Positions 13,068 through 24,418 are shown, counted from the stretch's first letter. The stretch: 64,000 bases of DNA from Wolfiporia cocos (GCA_029448655.1 JACCLO010000042.1:1-64000), one strand, 5' to 3'. Notes: a model not told the origin generated them from the letters alone. Numbers and translations are program-made.

Positions 13068-14130
13068 TCAGAGTGCCTCGGCGTCCTGTTCATTGTAGAT
13101 GTCGCCGTTCCCGCTGAGGGACGGGGTCGTAGGAGTTCGCCATACGAAGTGTTGGCGGCATTCATTCTGTCGATGACCTGGTTGATTGAGCCCACAAGCT
13201 CTGCAAATATAGTCGGGGCAGTCGAGGATCCAGTGGCTAGCGGATCCGCACTGCCGACAGGGTTGTTCAGGCGAGGGCCTTGCTGGTACCCGTAGGAAAA
13301 GGGATATCTCTGAGATATTCGTTGTGTCGGTATCTCCAGTGGTGAGCGGCGCGGTGGAGGTTCCGTTGCGCCCATGTGGGTAAGGAGGCGGTGTCTCGTT
13401 CGTGCTCCCTCGCACCTCGCTCGAACTCCTCGCGGGTAATGCTCTGCACCGATGGAGATCGTCGAATAGGCGGCGTGCTATTCGCTCTTCGCTGTCGTTC
13501 TGGGGTAGCCCTAGGGCTCGTCAGGCGTGCAGGTGGTTCACGTCTCCCGTTGCCTCCCATACCAGGAATACGTGGCGTCGGGTCTCTAACTCCTGTTCGG
13601 CGGGCTCTCTGAGTCTTGGTAGGCAGTGGAAATAATACTCTATCGCCCTCCATAAAATCAAACGGCCTTGCAACTCGGCGTCGTTCGTCGGGGGTGAAAA
13701 AGCAGGCGGGTCGTGGTGTGTATTCGGGTCGACCGGGAGTAACGTGCTCGCGATCCTCGAAGTCGTTGAGCGCGTGTCGTAGTCGGGCCGTCGTGGTGGC
13801 GGCCAATCTGTCGATAAGTCTGTTGGTGAGTAATTCGAGTCCCTCTCTCTGCGCTCTGATCTGCCCCTCCATTCGGACAAGGTCCTCGGTGATGTTCTGG
13901 TACGAGCTGTAGACGTGTGTGAGGTCCTGCGCGATGTCGAAGAGGGCCGACCAGCCATCGGCTCGGCCAGCAAAAGGTCCCTCGGCCCTGTACCAGAGGA
14001 GGGCGTGTCTACTCTGCAGATGCTGGGGGGAGTACCTTCTTGGTGGCGTACCTCGCGGTCGGCCTTCTCGACGATCTGCATCGCCGGGGGTCGTGGTTCG
14101 GCGGGGGAGCTGGTGGCGAGTCGTCGACAT
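13068..14130 (-). CDS. gypsy-1 ORF3: coiled coil plus two zinc knuckles
   Basis: A frame starting MSTTRHQLPRR (14130) overlaps the 3' end of pol in another frame. It reads through a helical stretch (GWSALFDIAQDL to QREGLELLTNRLIDRLA) and an Arg/Pro-rich region to 13267. About 100 bases before that stop, an adjacent frame opens to 13068 with CRQCGSASHWILDC (CX2CX4HX4C) followed by CRACGLNQPGHRQNEC (CX2CX6HX4C). The two parts probably form one protein by a short intron or a frame shift near 13270-13300. Coiled coil plus knuckles suggests a gag-like nucleic-acid-binding protein in the position where env would lie. The pol frame opposite this stretch (after the chromodomain) is low-complexity, which favours ORF3 as the real one. 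Confidence 0.55.
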
Positions 14131-17100
14131 ACTATTACTGTCCTGTTTTCGAGTGTCGGGGTTGTCCTGACTCTCGTCCTGTGGTAGTCTTTTATCAGCT
14201 CCTTGGAGTGCTCCAAGTTCGCCTCGTCTTCCCATGAATTGTCGGCCGTGGCATAGCCTTTCCACTTGACGAAGTATTGATGCTTCTTTCCTTTCCATCT
14301 GTCAGCCAAGATGGCTTCGACTTCGTATTCCTCCTGTCCCTTGATGATATCAGGTGGCGGCCGTAGGTAATTGGGTCCGTGCACCCTTGTTTCTTTGAAT
14401 GGTTTTAGTAAGGCAGCATGGAATACCGGATGAATTTTCCAGTTCGCCGGTAACTGCAGCCGGTATGTCGTGGGTCCCATCTTTTCTGTGATGGTGAAGG
14501 GTCCTTCCCTTTTTGGTGCTAGCTTGTTAGATTCGTAGGGGATGGTTAGGTTCTTTGCGTCGAGCCAAACCTTGTCTCCTTTCTCGAGCTTCGGTAATTC
14601 TCGGAGGAAACGTCCCGCCATTCTTTTCTGAGCTAGTTCGTGCGCGATGAATGCCATCTTTCGCGCCTCTTTGATCTTTTTGATCCTGTCAACTGCTGCC
14701 AGGACGTTTCCTACCCTGTCGTAGTCTGGGAATCCCCTTGGAATATAACCCAAGATTATTTCAAGGGGCGCAGGTCAGTTTTCGGTTCGCTTGGTGTTGT
14801 GCGCAAATTCGACGTCGGGTAGTCGTTGTACCCATTGGAAAGGGTCGTTCATGCAATAGATACGAAGGTACACTTCGATTTGTTGATTCATCCTTTCCGT
14901 TTGTCCGTCGGTCTGTGGATGGTACGCCGTACTCATCGCAGATTCCGTTCCCTGCAGCTTGCATAATTCCTTGAACAGTTTCGATGCGAACTGTGGTCCC
15001 CTGTCTGAAATGATCTTTCGGGGAATGCCGTATTGTGAGTATATCTTTCGATGGAATATTTCTGCGGCCCCTTCGCTCGTGATTGTTTTGTCGCATGGGG
15101 TGAGAGAGATGGCCTTGGATAGGCCATGGTCGACAATCACCATCATGGAGTCATATTTTCCGACTCTTGGCAGGTCGGTGACAAAATCGACCGAGCACTG
15201 TGAGAAGGGAAGGGCGTCCTCCCGTGTCGGTATTGGCTGTAAAGGGGGTTTTAGCGGGTTCCTATCAGGTTTCATCTGTTGACAGATTGCACAGCCTCGG
15301 ACGTATTCCGGTATCATTGTTCCCATGTCAGGCCACCAAAAGTGGGTCTTAACCTGTACTGTTGTACCCCAGATCCCAGGGTGTCCGGCCGGGATCGTGT
15401 CGTGGTATTTTGAAATGACGTCCCGTCGAAGGCCCTCATCTTTTGGCACGTACATCCTGCCCCTGTAGAGCAGTATCCCATCCGTTTGTTGCCATTCATC
15501 TGCGGTGGTTCTTGCGGGGAATTCGTCTGTGCCCCCTAGAGCACGGATCGCCTGTTCCGCAGATTCATCTCGATCGTTGGCGTTCTTGATTCGATCGATG
15601 ATCGGGATCTGGATTGCGTGGACGACGAGTTCATTTGGAATCATGGTGATTCCCTCGTTGTCTTCGTTGCTTTCGTCTAGGTGATACAACCTGGACAATG
15701 TGTCGGCCATGACTAGTTTCCTCCCGGGGATGTGTTGTAATTTCAGGTCGAATTGCGAGAGGAATAGATGCCATCTCGCTTGTCGCCGATTTAGGCGCTG
15801 TGCGCTTCTCCAGTACGTCAGGTTCTGATGATCGCTTCGGATCAAGATCCGATGCGGTGCTCCTTCTAACAGGTGCCGCCATTCTTCTAGTGCTCGGACT
15901 ATTCCGAGTAGTTCGCGATCATAGATTTCGTAGTTCCGTTCTGTGGATGTCAGGGATTGTGAGAGATATCCCACTGGCCGTTCACGCCCCGTTTCATCTG
16001 TCTGTTTTAGCACTGCCCCTGTGGCAAACTGAGATGCGTCTGTTTCGAGGATGAATGGTTTCTCCTTGTCTGGCGTTCCTAGTGCGGGCGCCGTTGTGAA
16101 TGCCTGCTTCATGAAGTCGAACGCCTTTTGTTCTTTATCCGTCCACTGGAATCCTGTCCCTGTGACCGTTTTCGTGAGATCCACCAGGGGTCGGGCGTGC
16201 GTTGAGTAGTGATCGATAAATTTCCGATAGAAGTTTGCAAATCCTAGGAAGGATCTGACTTCCTTGAGATTTCGGGGAGTCGGCCACTCTTTAATCCTAT
16301 TGAGTTTCGCTGGGTCCATCTGGATGTTTCCTGGGGTGATGACTAGTCCTAGAAATTCGACTCTGTCGACACCGAAGGCGCATTTCTCGGGTTTCACAAA
16401 GAGATGGTTATCCACCAATCTCTGAAGGATTCGCCGTTCCCGTTCCTTGTGTGTTTTCTCGTCTTCTGAGAAAATGAGGATATCGTCCATGTAAACAAGC
16501 ACCCATCCTTCGAAGATTTCTTCTTTCAGGATTTCGTTCATCATTGCCTGAAAGGTCCCGGGTGCATTGCACAATCCGAAAAACATAACCGTGGGTTCGT
16601 ACAACCTTCGGTTTGTTTTGAAGGCCGCTTTCCATTCGTCTCCTTTCTTGATTCGCACGTTGTTGTACCCCGCTCTAAGGTCCATTTTCGTGAAAATCTT
16701 TGCTCCTTTTAGCTTTTCCAGGAGCTCCGAGATTAATGGCAAGGGATAGACGTTCTTTATCGTTCCTTCGTTCAGATATCGATAATCTTGACAGGGTCGT
16801 AGGCCGCTGTCTTTCTTTGGGACGAAGAAGAATGGTGACGCCATCGGGGATTTTGAAGGGACTATGAATCCCTTGGCCAGGTTTTCTTTTAGGAATTCGT
16901 CCAGCGCCTGTTGCTCTTTAGGCAACAGTGCATAGACTTTGCAGTCCTTCGGCACGAAATCGGGTTTTAATTCGATTGCGTGGTCCCATGGTCTCGACGG
17001 GGGGAACGCCGCTGCGGACTCCTTACTGAACACCTTGGTAAAGTCTAGTAGGTGTTTCGGGACCATTTCCTCAATTGTTCGTTCTGGTTCAGGGGTTTTC

Positions 17101-18232
17101 TGTGCGAATTCTTGGGACTTCGTCAGCGCTTTCCTGACAGCATTGATGATTTGTATCTTTGTTCGGAACTTCTTTCGTGTTTCCCCTTTCTCTCCTATGA
17201 TCCTAGGGTTATCTTTTGCAAAGCGTCGGATCGCTTCGTACTCCTCAGGAGTATAGAGCCGCTGTGCTGTTTCTTCTGGCTGGTCCGTAGATCCAAATCC
17301 TTTCTCCCCTCGTTCTGTTTCATCTAGGTCCTCGACCTCCAAAATGTCGGGGGTTAGGTGTCGTTCGAAAATTATCTGGGCTATTCGCATGCCCGGGATA
17401 ATTCTATGTGCTTTGTCTGAATAGTTGAAGACGATGGCTCCGACGTCTCCTCGGTAGTCCGAGTCTATGATTCCGGCCTGTACTACCAGTCCGTGTCTGA
17501 GGGTGTTGCCTGATCGTCCGGCCAACCTTCCATACGATCCCTTCGGGATCTTCATTTTTACTCCTGTGGAGACGAGTTTCCATCCTCCGGCGGGAATCTC
17601 GGTTTCTTCTGCAGCGTAAAGGTCATACCCTGCGGCTTCTTGGGTTCCCCTTGTCGGAATTTTCCCTTCTGGAGCAACTACCATTTCCACCGTATCCATT
17701 TGGATCGTGGCTTCCGGTTTCTTTTCTTCTGCCCCTAGTATTGATCGTACATCGACTGTTTGGTCCTTCCAGTCGATTGTGGGGTTTTCGTCTTTTAGCC
17801 ATCCATACCCTAGAATCATATTCTCTGTTCCGATCGATCCTACCAAGAATCGGACCTTTCGCGTTTTCTGGGTCTTCGGATATCGTAGTAGTATGGTGGC
17901 TTCTCGGTCTATTCGCCCATCTTTGTTTTCTGTTCCGTCAACATTTTTGACGATAATCGGGTTCTTCAAGGGTTGCGTGGGCACCTTGTATTTTTCTACC
18001 ACTCTGCTGTGGATCAGGTTTGACATTGCTCCTGAGTCGATTAGTGCATTGCACTTCACGGGTTTTGCCAGCGTCATGATTACCGGAATGAAGAGGGATC
18101 GATTCTTCTCGAACGAGGTAATTACATGCGCTGCTTTCTCGGAGGGTAAGACCGTGGGCTTCCCTCCTAGGCAAAATCCTGTTCTTCTACGAGCCGTGCT
18201 AGGAGCTCGGGGTTCTTGGCTTTCAGAGCCCT
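13521..18232 (-). CDS. gypsy-1 pol: protease, dUTPase, RT, RNase H, integrase, chromodomain
   Basis: Pol opens in the -1 frame relative to gag, overlapping its end by about 65 nt, so it is probably made by frameshifting near 18170-18230. Counted from the first Met (18077): protease with LIDSGA (12-17); dUTPase (about 138-265) with AGYDLYA, GRSG, GIIDSDYRG, GMRIAQI and GEKGFGSTD; RT with VYMDDILIF; RNase H with LETDASQFATG; integrase with a zinc HHCC region (HDTIPAGHPG to CAICQQ) and a DDE triad (SVDF, IISDRG, TDGQTERMNQ). A TGA at 14775-14777 interrupts the frame, and the same frame then continues into the chromodomain (EYEVEAILADRW to VKWKGY, about 14300-14420). The frame after the chromodomain is low-complexity and overlaps ORF3. 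All catalytic residues I checked are present; only the TGA would block full-length product. Confidence 0.93.
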
Positions 18233-20002
18233 AATTGCTGTGACCGCTCTGTTAGCGGTGACATATTCAGTCTCTTCTTCGGAGACTTCTTCGATGCGAG
18301 CTTCTTGCTCGGCTTCTTCTTCTTCGGTTTTTCGAGTAGTCCGCCTAGGGCGGGCTGGTTTCCTCGGCCTCTTCGGGCAGTCTCGCGACATATGTCCTGG
18401 CTGATGACAGGTGAAGCATTTTCCTTTCTTGATGTGATCGTCCCTTTCCTGGGTGGTCATTCGATCTACATCCATTGCGTTCGGATCTTTCGGTGCGGTT
18501 GTCTGTGGAGCACTAGTGCATCCGTTATTCTGGTTCGAGGCTTGCCAAGCCTTTTTCTTGACAAACGGTTTGTCCCGTTTCAAGAATATCTTGTACGTAT
18601 TTTCATAGTACGAGGCAGCGGACTGCCATTCATCAATGGTTGCTGGTAGCGGTCGAACACCGATGATGTATCGGGTCGTGTGTTCGGGTAACCCTTTCTC
18701 AAAGAGGGTTATGAGCAACGCGTTTCCGTCCGCGCTGTATCGATCGTACTGGGCCTTTCCGGCCAAGTTGTTGAACTCGGTGATATAATCATCAATGTCC
18801 TTCCTGTCCTGGGTTACGTCCAGGATTTTCTTCCGCGCCTTCTGTACCTCTTCGATGGCTCCGAAGGCTTTCTGGAAGTCTGCATCAAACTGTGCAAGAC
18901 TAGGTGGGAAGAATCGTTTCGTCTGGGGGTTCGTGTAAACCCGGTGGTAATTTTGTTTCCACTGGCCTGTTTTCCCCTTGTTCGAAATATAAGAGAGGAT
19001 AAAGATCACTCTCTGAACGTCGTTCTGGAATGATGTTTCGTACATCGTAAACCAGGAATTGCACTGGTTTATGAAGTTCTGCATGTCAGATCGTTCCCCG
19101 TCGAATACGTCTGGGGGATTGATCTTTATCATCGGGGGTCGGTAGTACGGGTTTGGCGCCGGAGGTTGAGGCTGCGGCGCATTCGGTGGTGGAGGTCCTC
19201 CTCCTCCCGGGTATCCTCCACCTGGGTTTCCTGGGTTTCCTCCGGGGTTCCCTGGGTTTCCTCCAGGGTTTCCTCCTCCGGGGTTCGCGGGGGTTCCTCC
19301 TCCGAATCCTCCAGGAGGGGGGGCATTCCCTCCTCCGAGTCCGAAGTTTCCTCCCAGTCCTCCTCCGCTTGTACCTGCGGAGGTTCGTCCAAATAGGCCT
19401 GAAGGCCATGTTCCTGGGTTTGTCGTTCCCATTCCTCCGCTTGGGCTAGTCCAAGACGGATTTCCTCCGCTACCCATTCCGGGTGCGTTCTGTGGGGGGT
19501 TTCCAAAGAGGTCTGTTCCTCCAGCCATAGGCCCAATCCCACTCTGCGCAAAAGCAGATATAAATCCTGGAGGGTCCTGTCCTCCGGTCTGGCTGTTATC
19601 TGTTCCTGTAAAATTTCCAGGATTTCTCCCATCATCTCCGATGCGCTCAATTCCTGCCATTCCTGTGGCGCCCGAAGGCTGATTCGTATTTCCATCGGCA
19701 TCGAAGGTTCTGTTGATGGTTTCGGTTTCGTTTTCGGTCAACGTCGCGGTTGACATCGGAGGGAGTTCTCCAAATCGTTCGAACGCTTCACGCGTTATTT
19801 CCCAAGCGGTCGTTCTTGCGGAGGGGTATACTTCTACCCACTTCGATGCCCTATCTTCTCTTGGAATGACAACAATTCCTCCGCGGTTACGGAAGGCTCC
19901 AATGGTGTCAGTCCACTCGTATCGGTTGAGTCTGTAGACTCCCTGAATGTCCTCGGGCAAGAGTTCAATCAGTCGTGCTGGGAATTCTGGTCCAAATATC
20001 AT
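18167..20002 (-). CDS. gypsy-1 gag
   Basis: 611 residues from MIFGPEFPARL. The first third is hydrophilic, followed by a long Gly/Pro/Asn-rich tract of NPGG repeats (about residues 150-290) and then a capsid-like helical region (NPPDVFDGERSDMQNFINQC onward, with FQKAFG and LPEHTTRYIIG). A zinc knuckle CFTCHQPGHMSRDC (CX2CX4HX4C) sits near residue 540, followed by a basic patch and an acidic tail. The ATG is the first in the internal region, about 45 nt from the 5' LTR. It is open throughout, and pol begins in the -1 frame over its last codons. It would package the element RNA into cytoplasmic particles. Confidence 0.93.
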   Translation of the reverse strand: MIFGPEFPARLIELLPEDIQGVYRLNRYEWTDTIGAFRNRGGIVVIPREDRASKWVEVYPSARTTAWEITREAFERFGELPPMSTATLTENETETINRTFDADGNTNQPSGATGMAGIERIGDDGRNPGNFTGTDNSQTGGQDPPGFISAFAQSGIGPMAGGTDLFGNPPQNAPGMGSGGNPSWTSPSGGMGTTNPGTWPSGLFGRTSAGTSGGGLGGNFGLGGGNAPPPGGFGGGTPANPGGGNPGGNPGNPGGNPGNPGGGYPGGGGPPPPNAPQPQPPAPNPYYRPPMIKINPPDVFDGERSDMQNFINQCNSWFTMYETSFQNDVQRVIFILSYISNKGKTGQWKQNYHRVYTNPQTKRFFPPSLAQFDADFQKAFGAIEEVQKARKKILDVTQDRKDIDDYITEFNNLAGKAQYDRYSADGNALLITLFEKGLPEHTTRYIIGVRPLPATIDEWQSAASYYENTYKIFLKRDKPFVKKKAWQASNQNNGCTSAPQTTAPKDPNAMDVDRMTTQERDDHIKKGKCFTCHQPGHMSRDCPKRPRKPARPRRTTRKTEEEEAEQEARIEEVSEEETEYVTANRAVTAIRALKAKNPELLARLVEEQDFA

Positions 20003-20036
20003 GTGCCCTTACACCGTGGTAGGTGAGGGTGTGATA

Positions 20037-20047
20037 AGCTCGACCTT
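20037..20047 (-). promoter_or_regulatory. gypsy-1 self-priming binding site
   Basis: Read on the minus strand, AAGGTCGAGCT lies 1 nt inside the 5' LTR and is the exact complement of AGCTCGACCTT in the 5' leader of the LTR itself (20373-20383 on the plus strand). Eleven nucleotides match perfectly. This is the Tf1/sushi style of priming, in which the RNA's own 5' end primes minus-strand synthesis; no tRNA-type site was seen. Confidence 0.75.
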
Positions 20048-20048
20048 C

Positions 20049-20755
20049 TGTTACGGGTCGAACACCCGTTCGTATATTCGAGTCGCGAATATAGATCGTT
20101 CTGCTGCATGTGGGCGTATAGCCGTATGCAAGGCAAATGCTCGTTAGATGCCTTCAAGTCCTAGGTGAAGTTCCTAGGAGATCGTATAATATCCAATACG
20201 CGTTAGAGGATATAATCTGTTCAGGTGCGAGTCGAATAGAATATAAGACTCGCCTAAGTCCGAGAAGTCAGTGTGCACTTCGAGGACTTAGTCGTTCGGT
20301 TGCTCGAGTGAGAAATACTGAGCGTAGTTTCCTACGTTTGAGAACGAGTATAAGACTTCTTGTTTATACAACAAGGTCGAGCTGAAGAGCCTTGACAATA
20401 AGTACATGAGCTTTTATACTACGCTGGGTTTTAGGGGTCAAGTCCATCCCAGATGCCACCGCTACTATCTACGCTATAGTATCAAACGTTTGATAAGTAT
20501 GTAGTGATGTATCCGAAACGATAGATAGGGATGATGGTGGTTGAACACCATCTATAAGCTAATAAACGATGAAGGTGAAACGGTGGCAGAGTTGGATCTG
20601 CCAAAGGTGAAACGCGCCCTACATGCTAATACAACTGGGGATGCGCCCAGTAGAGTCACGAGTAGCCAGGGGGTTGGTTGCGCAACAAGTCCCTGTATCG
20701 TATTCGCCCGGTGGTGAGTTCTGTCGATATTCGAAAAATCAAAATAACCGTAACA
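20049..20755 (-). repeat. gypsy-1 5' LTR
   Basis: 707-bp partner of 12307-13013, abutting the self-priming site on its internal side and the CTCCC duplication on its outer side. Confidence 0.95.
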
Positions 20756-20803
20756 CTCCCCAACCTGAGTTGCCCGAGAAAATAGCCACGGACTGAAGTG
20801 GAT

Positions 20804-22552
20804 TAGTGATGTGCCAGGCCCAGCCCAGCTCAAAAGCCCCGGCTTTGGCCCGGCTTGGATGGCCCATGGCTTTTCAAAACCTCAGGCCAGGCCCTCATTG
20901 ACAGCTCACGGCTTGGCCCGGCCTAGGTCCCAGCTTGGCCGCGGCCTACCACTGCTAAGATAATCGTCACTTTAGCTTCAGAGCTTGAGATTCACCTTTG
21001 CCAAACCTTTCCCAGATGAAATAGAACCTTTAATCCTCCGATCTATAGTAGGATTAAGCATGAAATAATCATTCACTAGCGCAGCATTCAGTAGCGTGCC
21101 TGCCATATGGGGGATCATATAGGCGCCCAAAAGTGAGTGGCAGGCTTCAACGTTGAGGACTTGACTTTTCTGTAGTTTTAAATAAACAAGATAGGTGCAC
21201 AATGATTGAGTTGAGCATATAACTGGCCTGTATGGGCTTATATTGTGCCTGCCAGATATTGTAGCCATTAAGATCCCTAGGCCAGGGCTCAACAGCTTGG
21301 CCTGGCCTGGCCTGTATCTCAGGCCGGGCCCTGGGCCGTCTCTGTCACAAGCCAATTTCCAAGCCTAGTAGAACATCCTAGGTTGACACCCCACTCACGC
21401 CTCTTGCACGCTAAAGCACTCCATCCAAGCCCAGCTGGATACGTACGGCAATGCTAGTAGAAGCCCTCCGATACACAAGTCACTACGGGCACTAGCAGAC
21501 CACCAGCAGTCCGAACCTTACACCAGTCCCAGTCCCCGGCAGTCAGTACAATACTGCCTAGTCCATACAACCTAGTCATGGGCCACCTCTAGGAACCACC
21601 AGCGTGGCTAGCACAGCAGTAACCCCAAGACAATCCAGGTTACCAGCCATCGCACATACACTACACACTAACTAGAGGAATGACCTATATTATGCACGTG
21701 ACCTAAACACTACGCCCAATGTCTCACATCTCTTACACCACAGACACTCGCCATTACTGGCATAGACATTCCCCATTACAGGCAGGCCCCGACCTGTATA
21801 GACTTCTGCCCGTGGGATGGCAGCAATCCCATACAAGCACTAGACCTATGCACCTACAGTCTACGAGTCTACGCCCTACGCCTTCCCTTCAGTACCGCAA
21901 CCTCTGGGAACCCGGGCCGTGAACGATCGACCCTCAGTACCGTAACCTCGGGAACCTAGGCCACCAAAAGCACCTTCAGACCACATCTTGTCAAACCACG
22001 CCATTGGAATGGTGCACCCCCTGCCTGGGATGGCAGCACATGACCTATGAGGAGCACTGGTCGTTATACCCTGATCGACGAAAACCACCGATCATTACAC
22101 CCGATCGAAGCACTGATCACCACCGCCATTACTGGTATCACCCGATCGACAAGAACCACTGATCGTAACCCGATCGATTGGCAACCCCCCTGATCCAATC
22201 CCATCACACTACGTTGCTATGGACATCTCGCTACGTACCAGTGCTCCAATGCCATTACCGGCCCCATAGCTTAGACCAATTGTATACCAGCAAGTAGATG
22301 ACCCCATAGTCACGCGAGCCCCCACATGTACAAACAGTAGTAATATATAAGCCAGACAGTCTCGAGCATAAACCTCAGACTTGTCTTGGCCTCTTCTGGC
22401 TAGTAGTCCCAAATCAGGAAGGCACCTTTGTGTGAGCCCCCTTCCCCTGGTTGAGTGCTAGTTAGTAGCGTGTGTCAGTCTCAAGCCGTGCTGTAAAGCC
22501 CAGCTTGGCCCGGCCCAGCTCATGGCCCAAAGCTGGGCCTGGCACATCACTA
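20804..22552. mobile_element. hAT-type miniature element, copy 1 (with nested LTR)
   Basis: Ends TAGTGATGTGCCAGGCCCAG and its inverted match CTGGGCCTGGCACATCACTA. The 8-bp duplication AAGTGGAT lies at 20796-20803 and 22553-22560, as hAT transposons make. The subterminal regions are rich in GGCC/GGCTTGG repeats in both orientations. Without the nested LTR (21343-22477 plus one 5-bp duplication) the element is 609 bp, the same as copy 3 at 56866. It encodes no transposase, so it is non-autonomous. It interrupts the minus-strand gene described at 12035-22800. Confidence 0.9.
21343..22477 (+). mobile_element. Solo LTR (1135 bp, duplication GTCTC)
   Basis: TGTCACAAG...GTGTGTCA with GTCTC on both sides (21338-21342 and 22478-22482), inserted in the hAT-type element. 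A TATA-like AATATATAAG lies near 22340, followed by an R-like start. The middle has many ACTGGT/ATCGA-type short repeats and no coding potential. Confidence 0.9.
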
Positions 22553-22960
22553 AAGTGGATGGGATGAAGGGTTAAGAAATCAAGAGCTGCTGATGGCAAC
22601 GTGAGTATACGATTCCAATACAAGTCTTTGTCGATCAATCTGGGGATCCCTAGTCCTTTGACAAAACTCTCCAAAACCATGAAAGAGAAATTGTCCTGGC
22701 CATTCAGGATGACCTGGTTGGAATACAAGGGGCAGAGGAGTTGATAGAAAAACCTCAATATGAACACATGTTCAGTGATGTAATTGAAGCGGCATGACAT
22801 GACAGCAGAGGCATGATTGAAGTGATAAATATGAGTGAAGCTGCCCTGGCCATGTCATGGAGGGCATAAGCATACTGGGTGCCATGAGCAGAGAGGAGGT
22901 TGAGAGTGTCACAGACTGCCTCGGGTAAGGCTCTTATAGATATCACATGACTTGTTATTG

Positions 22961-23700
22961 TTTGTCTTAGGTTTGATAAGGTTTAGCTAGAATTCCCTGA
23001 TACCTTAACAGTCATGCGCCCATACTTACAGTAGTGCCACCCATGTGACTCACCTTAGGTAGTGCACAGGCCACCTCTTTAGGGTAGACACAGTGTGTCC
23101 CCCTGTATGTACATATAGCGCGAGCTGAGGTCTTACAACCTCAGTTCTACTATTCTTGGCAACCAGGTCAATCCTCACTACCTCTGCGTGTGCGCCCGCC
23201 TGCGTCTTGGCAACACTACTATTCTATACTCGCTAGTCTGTGGTGCAAGACTGCACATACCGCTGTTGTCAGAAAAATATTTTCTCTCGGGTTCTCCGGG
23301 CAGGTCTGGATGTGCCGAGATAGGCGAGGTGTTCGAGGGGTTGATGTCGAGTAGTTTTACCGGTTGAACGTAGCCTGTAGCGATTTAGAACTGCGGCGGT
23401 GCGTCGAATAAAGTGGAAATAATAGACATTGACTCGAAAATGTTTGTGACCGATTTCCTAAGTCCTAAGCGTACGCCTCGAGCGCAGCCCTTCGTCTGAC
23501 TTCGTCTGGGTGGAATTCGATGATTTGCTCGTATCTACACATCGCCTAAATACATGGAGAGCCACGAAATTTTCTACAACATTTTAAGTGTCCTAAAATT
23601 TCGAGTGTGCACCCTACAAGCTAGACAATCCAGAGACGAACCCTGAGATGGTGAAGACTGTCCTGAAACACAAGCAAATTATTTTATGAGACCGATCACC
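22961..23700. other. LTR remnant and unassigned sequence
   Basis: 23000-23270 resembles the 3' half of a TGTCAC-type LTR: a CACAGGCC...TTTAGGG block, ATGTACATATAG, then the hairpin CTGAGG/TCTTACAA/CCTCAG and TTCTACTATTCTTGG. No clean ends were found. 23270-23700 shows nothing I recognise. Confidence 0.4.
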
Positions 23701-23931
23701 TGTAGATCTAGGGTGGTGCACCGAGGTTGGAGAGAAAAGACATGGAAAAAGCTATAGGAAGGCAGTTGGGGTTGGGCCAGACCTGGCTAGGCTAGAGAGC
23801 CTAGGGAAGCGTCAGATGGCACCTGTTTTGACTGGATGAGCAGCCAGATAGTGCCCGCAGGGCTTTTGCGACATTTCAGATTGTGCATGAGCCAGCGAAG
23901 GTTCACTGTACGAGTATGATCGAGGCCGATC

Positions 23932-24418
23932 ATGATCGGTCAAGCTGTGGCTGAACTACCTCAGATGGGCATTCTGCCTACCAGCTGGCTTTCTGTGGTG
24001 TGTTCTGTGTCGTTTTGGTGTGTGTTTGATCGTGCCCTGGTATTCTTACATGTGTCTAAAGTCTATGGCACATTTATATTGCAGCCGCAGCCACGCGCGA
24101 GCTGGAACGGCCAAAGACAATCGAGGCAGGGCACCGGCCGTGCGGGCCGTCTGGTCCCTTGGGGACACCTGTTCCTGGCCGTGCATGGCATCCCGTGCAT
24201 GGTCCAGGAGCGCCATCCCTTCAGATATGAAGCTTATTGAGGAGGAGCTGGACTATAGGTATCAAGTTGCTGAGGATGAAGTGGACGAGCAGTGTGAAGA
24301 TGAAGAGGGAAACAGGGCAGAAAATTATAAAGACAAGGATGGGGATTTGGGTCTGGATGAGGACAGAGTTGACAATCTGGATGACCTGCTCAGCAAGAAT
24401 GGCTTTGCACCACTTTGA
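23932..24418 (+). pseudogene. Fragment with acidic C-terminal tail, transposase-like
   Basis: Two overlapping frames; the one ending at 24418 closes with an Asp/Glu-rich tail (YQVAEDEVDEQCEDEEG to DDLLSKNGFAPL). Such tails occur at the C-terminus of several fungal DNA-transposon proteins, but there is no catalytic motif here. It sits between two hAT-type elements and may be a transposase remnant. Function is not assigned. Confidence 0.3.

Larger units (their letters stand above)
12307..20755 (-). mobile_element. Full-length Ty3/gypsy chromodomain retrotransposon (gypsy-1)
   Basis: Two 707-bp LTRs flank a 7.0-kb internal domain encoding gag, then protease, dUTPase, RT, RNase H, integrase and chromodomain, and a third ORF. 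CTCCC is duplicated on both sides (12302-12306 and 20756-20760). The LTRs differ at about five positions by eye (for example near 12361, 12553, 12606 and 12998), so insertion is recent. A self-priming site sits next to the 5' LTR and a purine tract next to the 3' LTR. Only one in-frame stop (TGA, 14775-14777) interrupts pol. The ends are TGTTAC...GTAACA, unlike the TGTCAC family elsewhere in the window. Confidence 0.97.
12035..22800 (-). pseudogene. Unidentified gene split by gypsy-1 and by an hAT-type element
   Basis: Three blocks on the minus strand (22800-22553, 20795-20761 and 12306-12035) join in frame once the two insertions and one copy of each target duplication are removed. The blocks total 555 nt, which is 184 codons plus the TAG at 12035. 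The 5' block has YSNQVILNGQDNFSFMV, the middle FSPWLFSRATQVGE and the 3' block CLLPENWHLTQGDS with an acidic, Ser-rich tail. The true start may lie upstream (22801-22960 holds LSAHGTQYAYALHDMA in another frame). I do not recognise the protein; it may itself belong to a DNA transposon. The clean joins show it was open when both elements inserted. Confidence 0.6.

Noticed and set aside
13521..14130. C-terminal extension of gypsy-1 pol after the chromodomain as a real domain
   Set aside because: Low-complexity Arg/Ser/Thr/Pro sequence, better explained as the shadow of ORF3 in the overlapping frame.
17707..18234. Plus-strand ORF of 175 codons over gypsy-1 pol
   Set aside because: Shadow of the pol and gag frames on the other strand; low-complexity composition and no motif.
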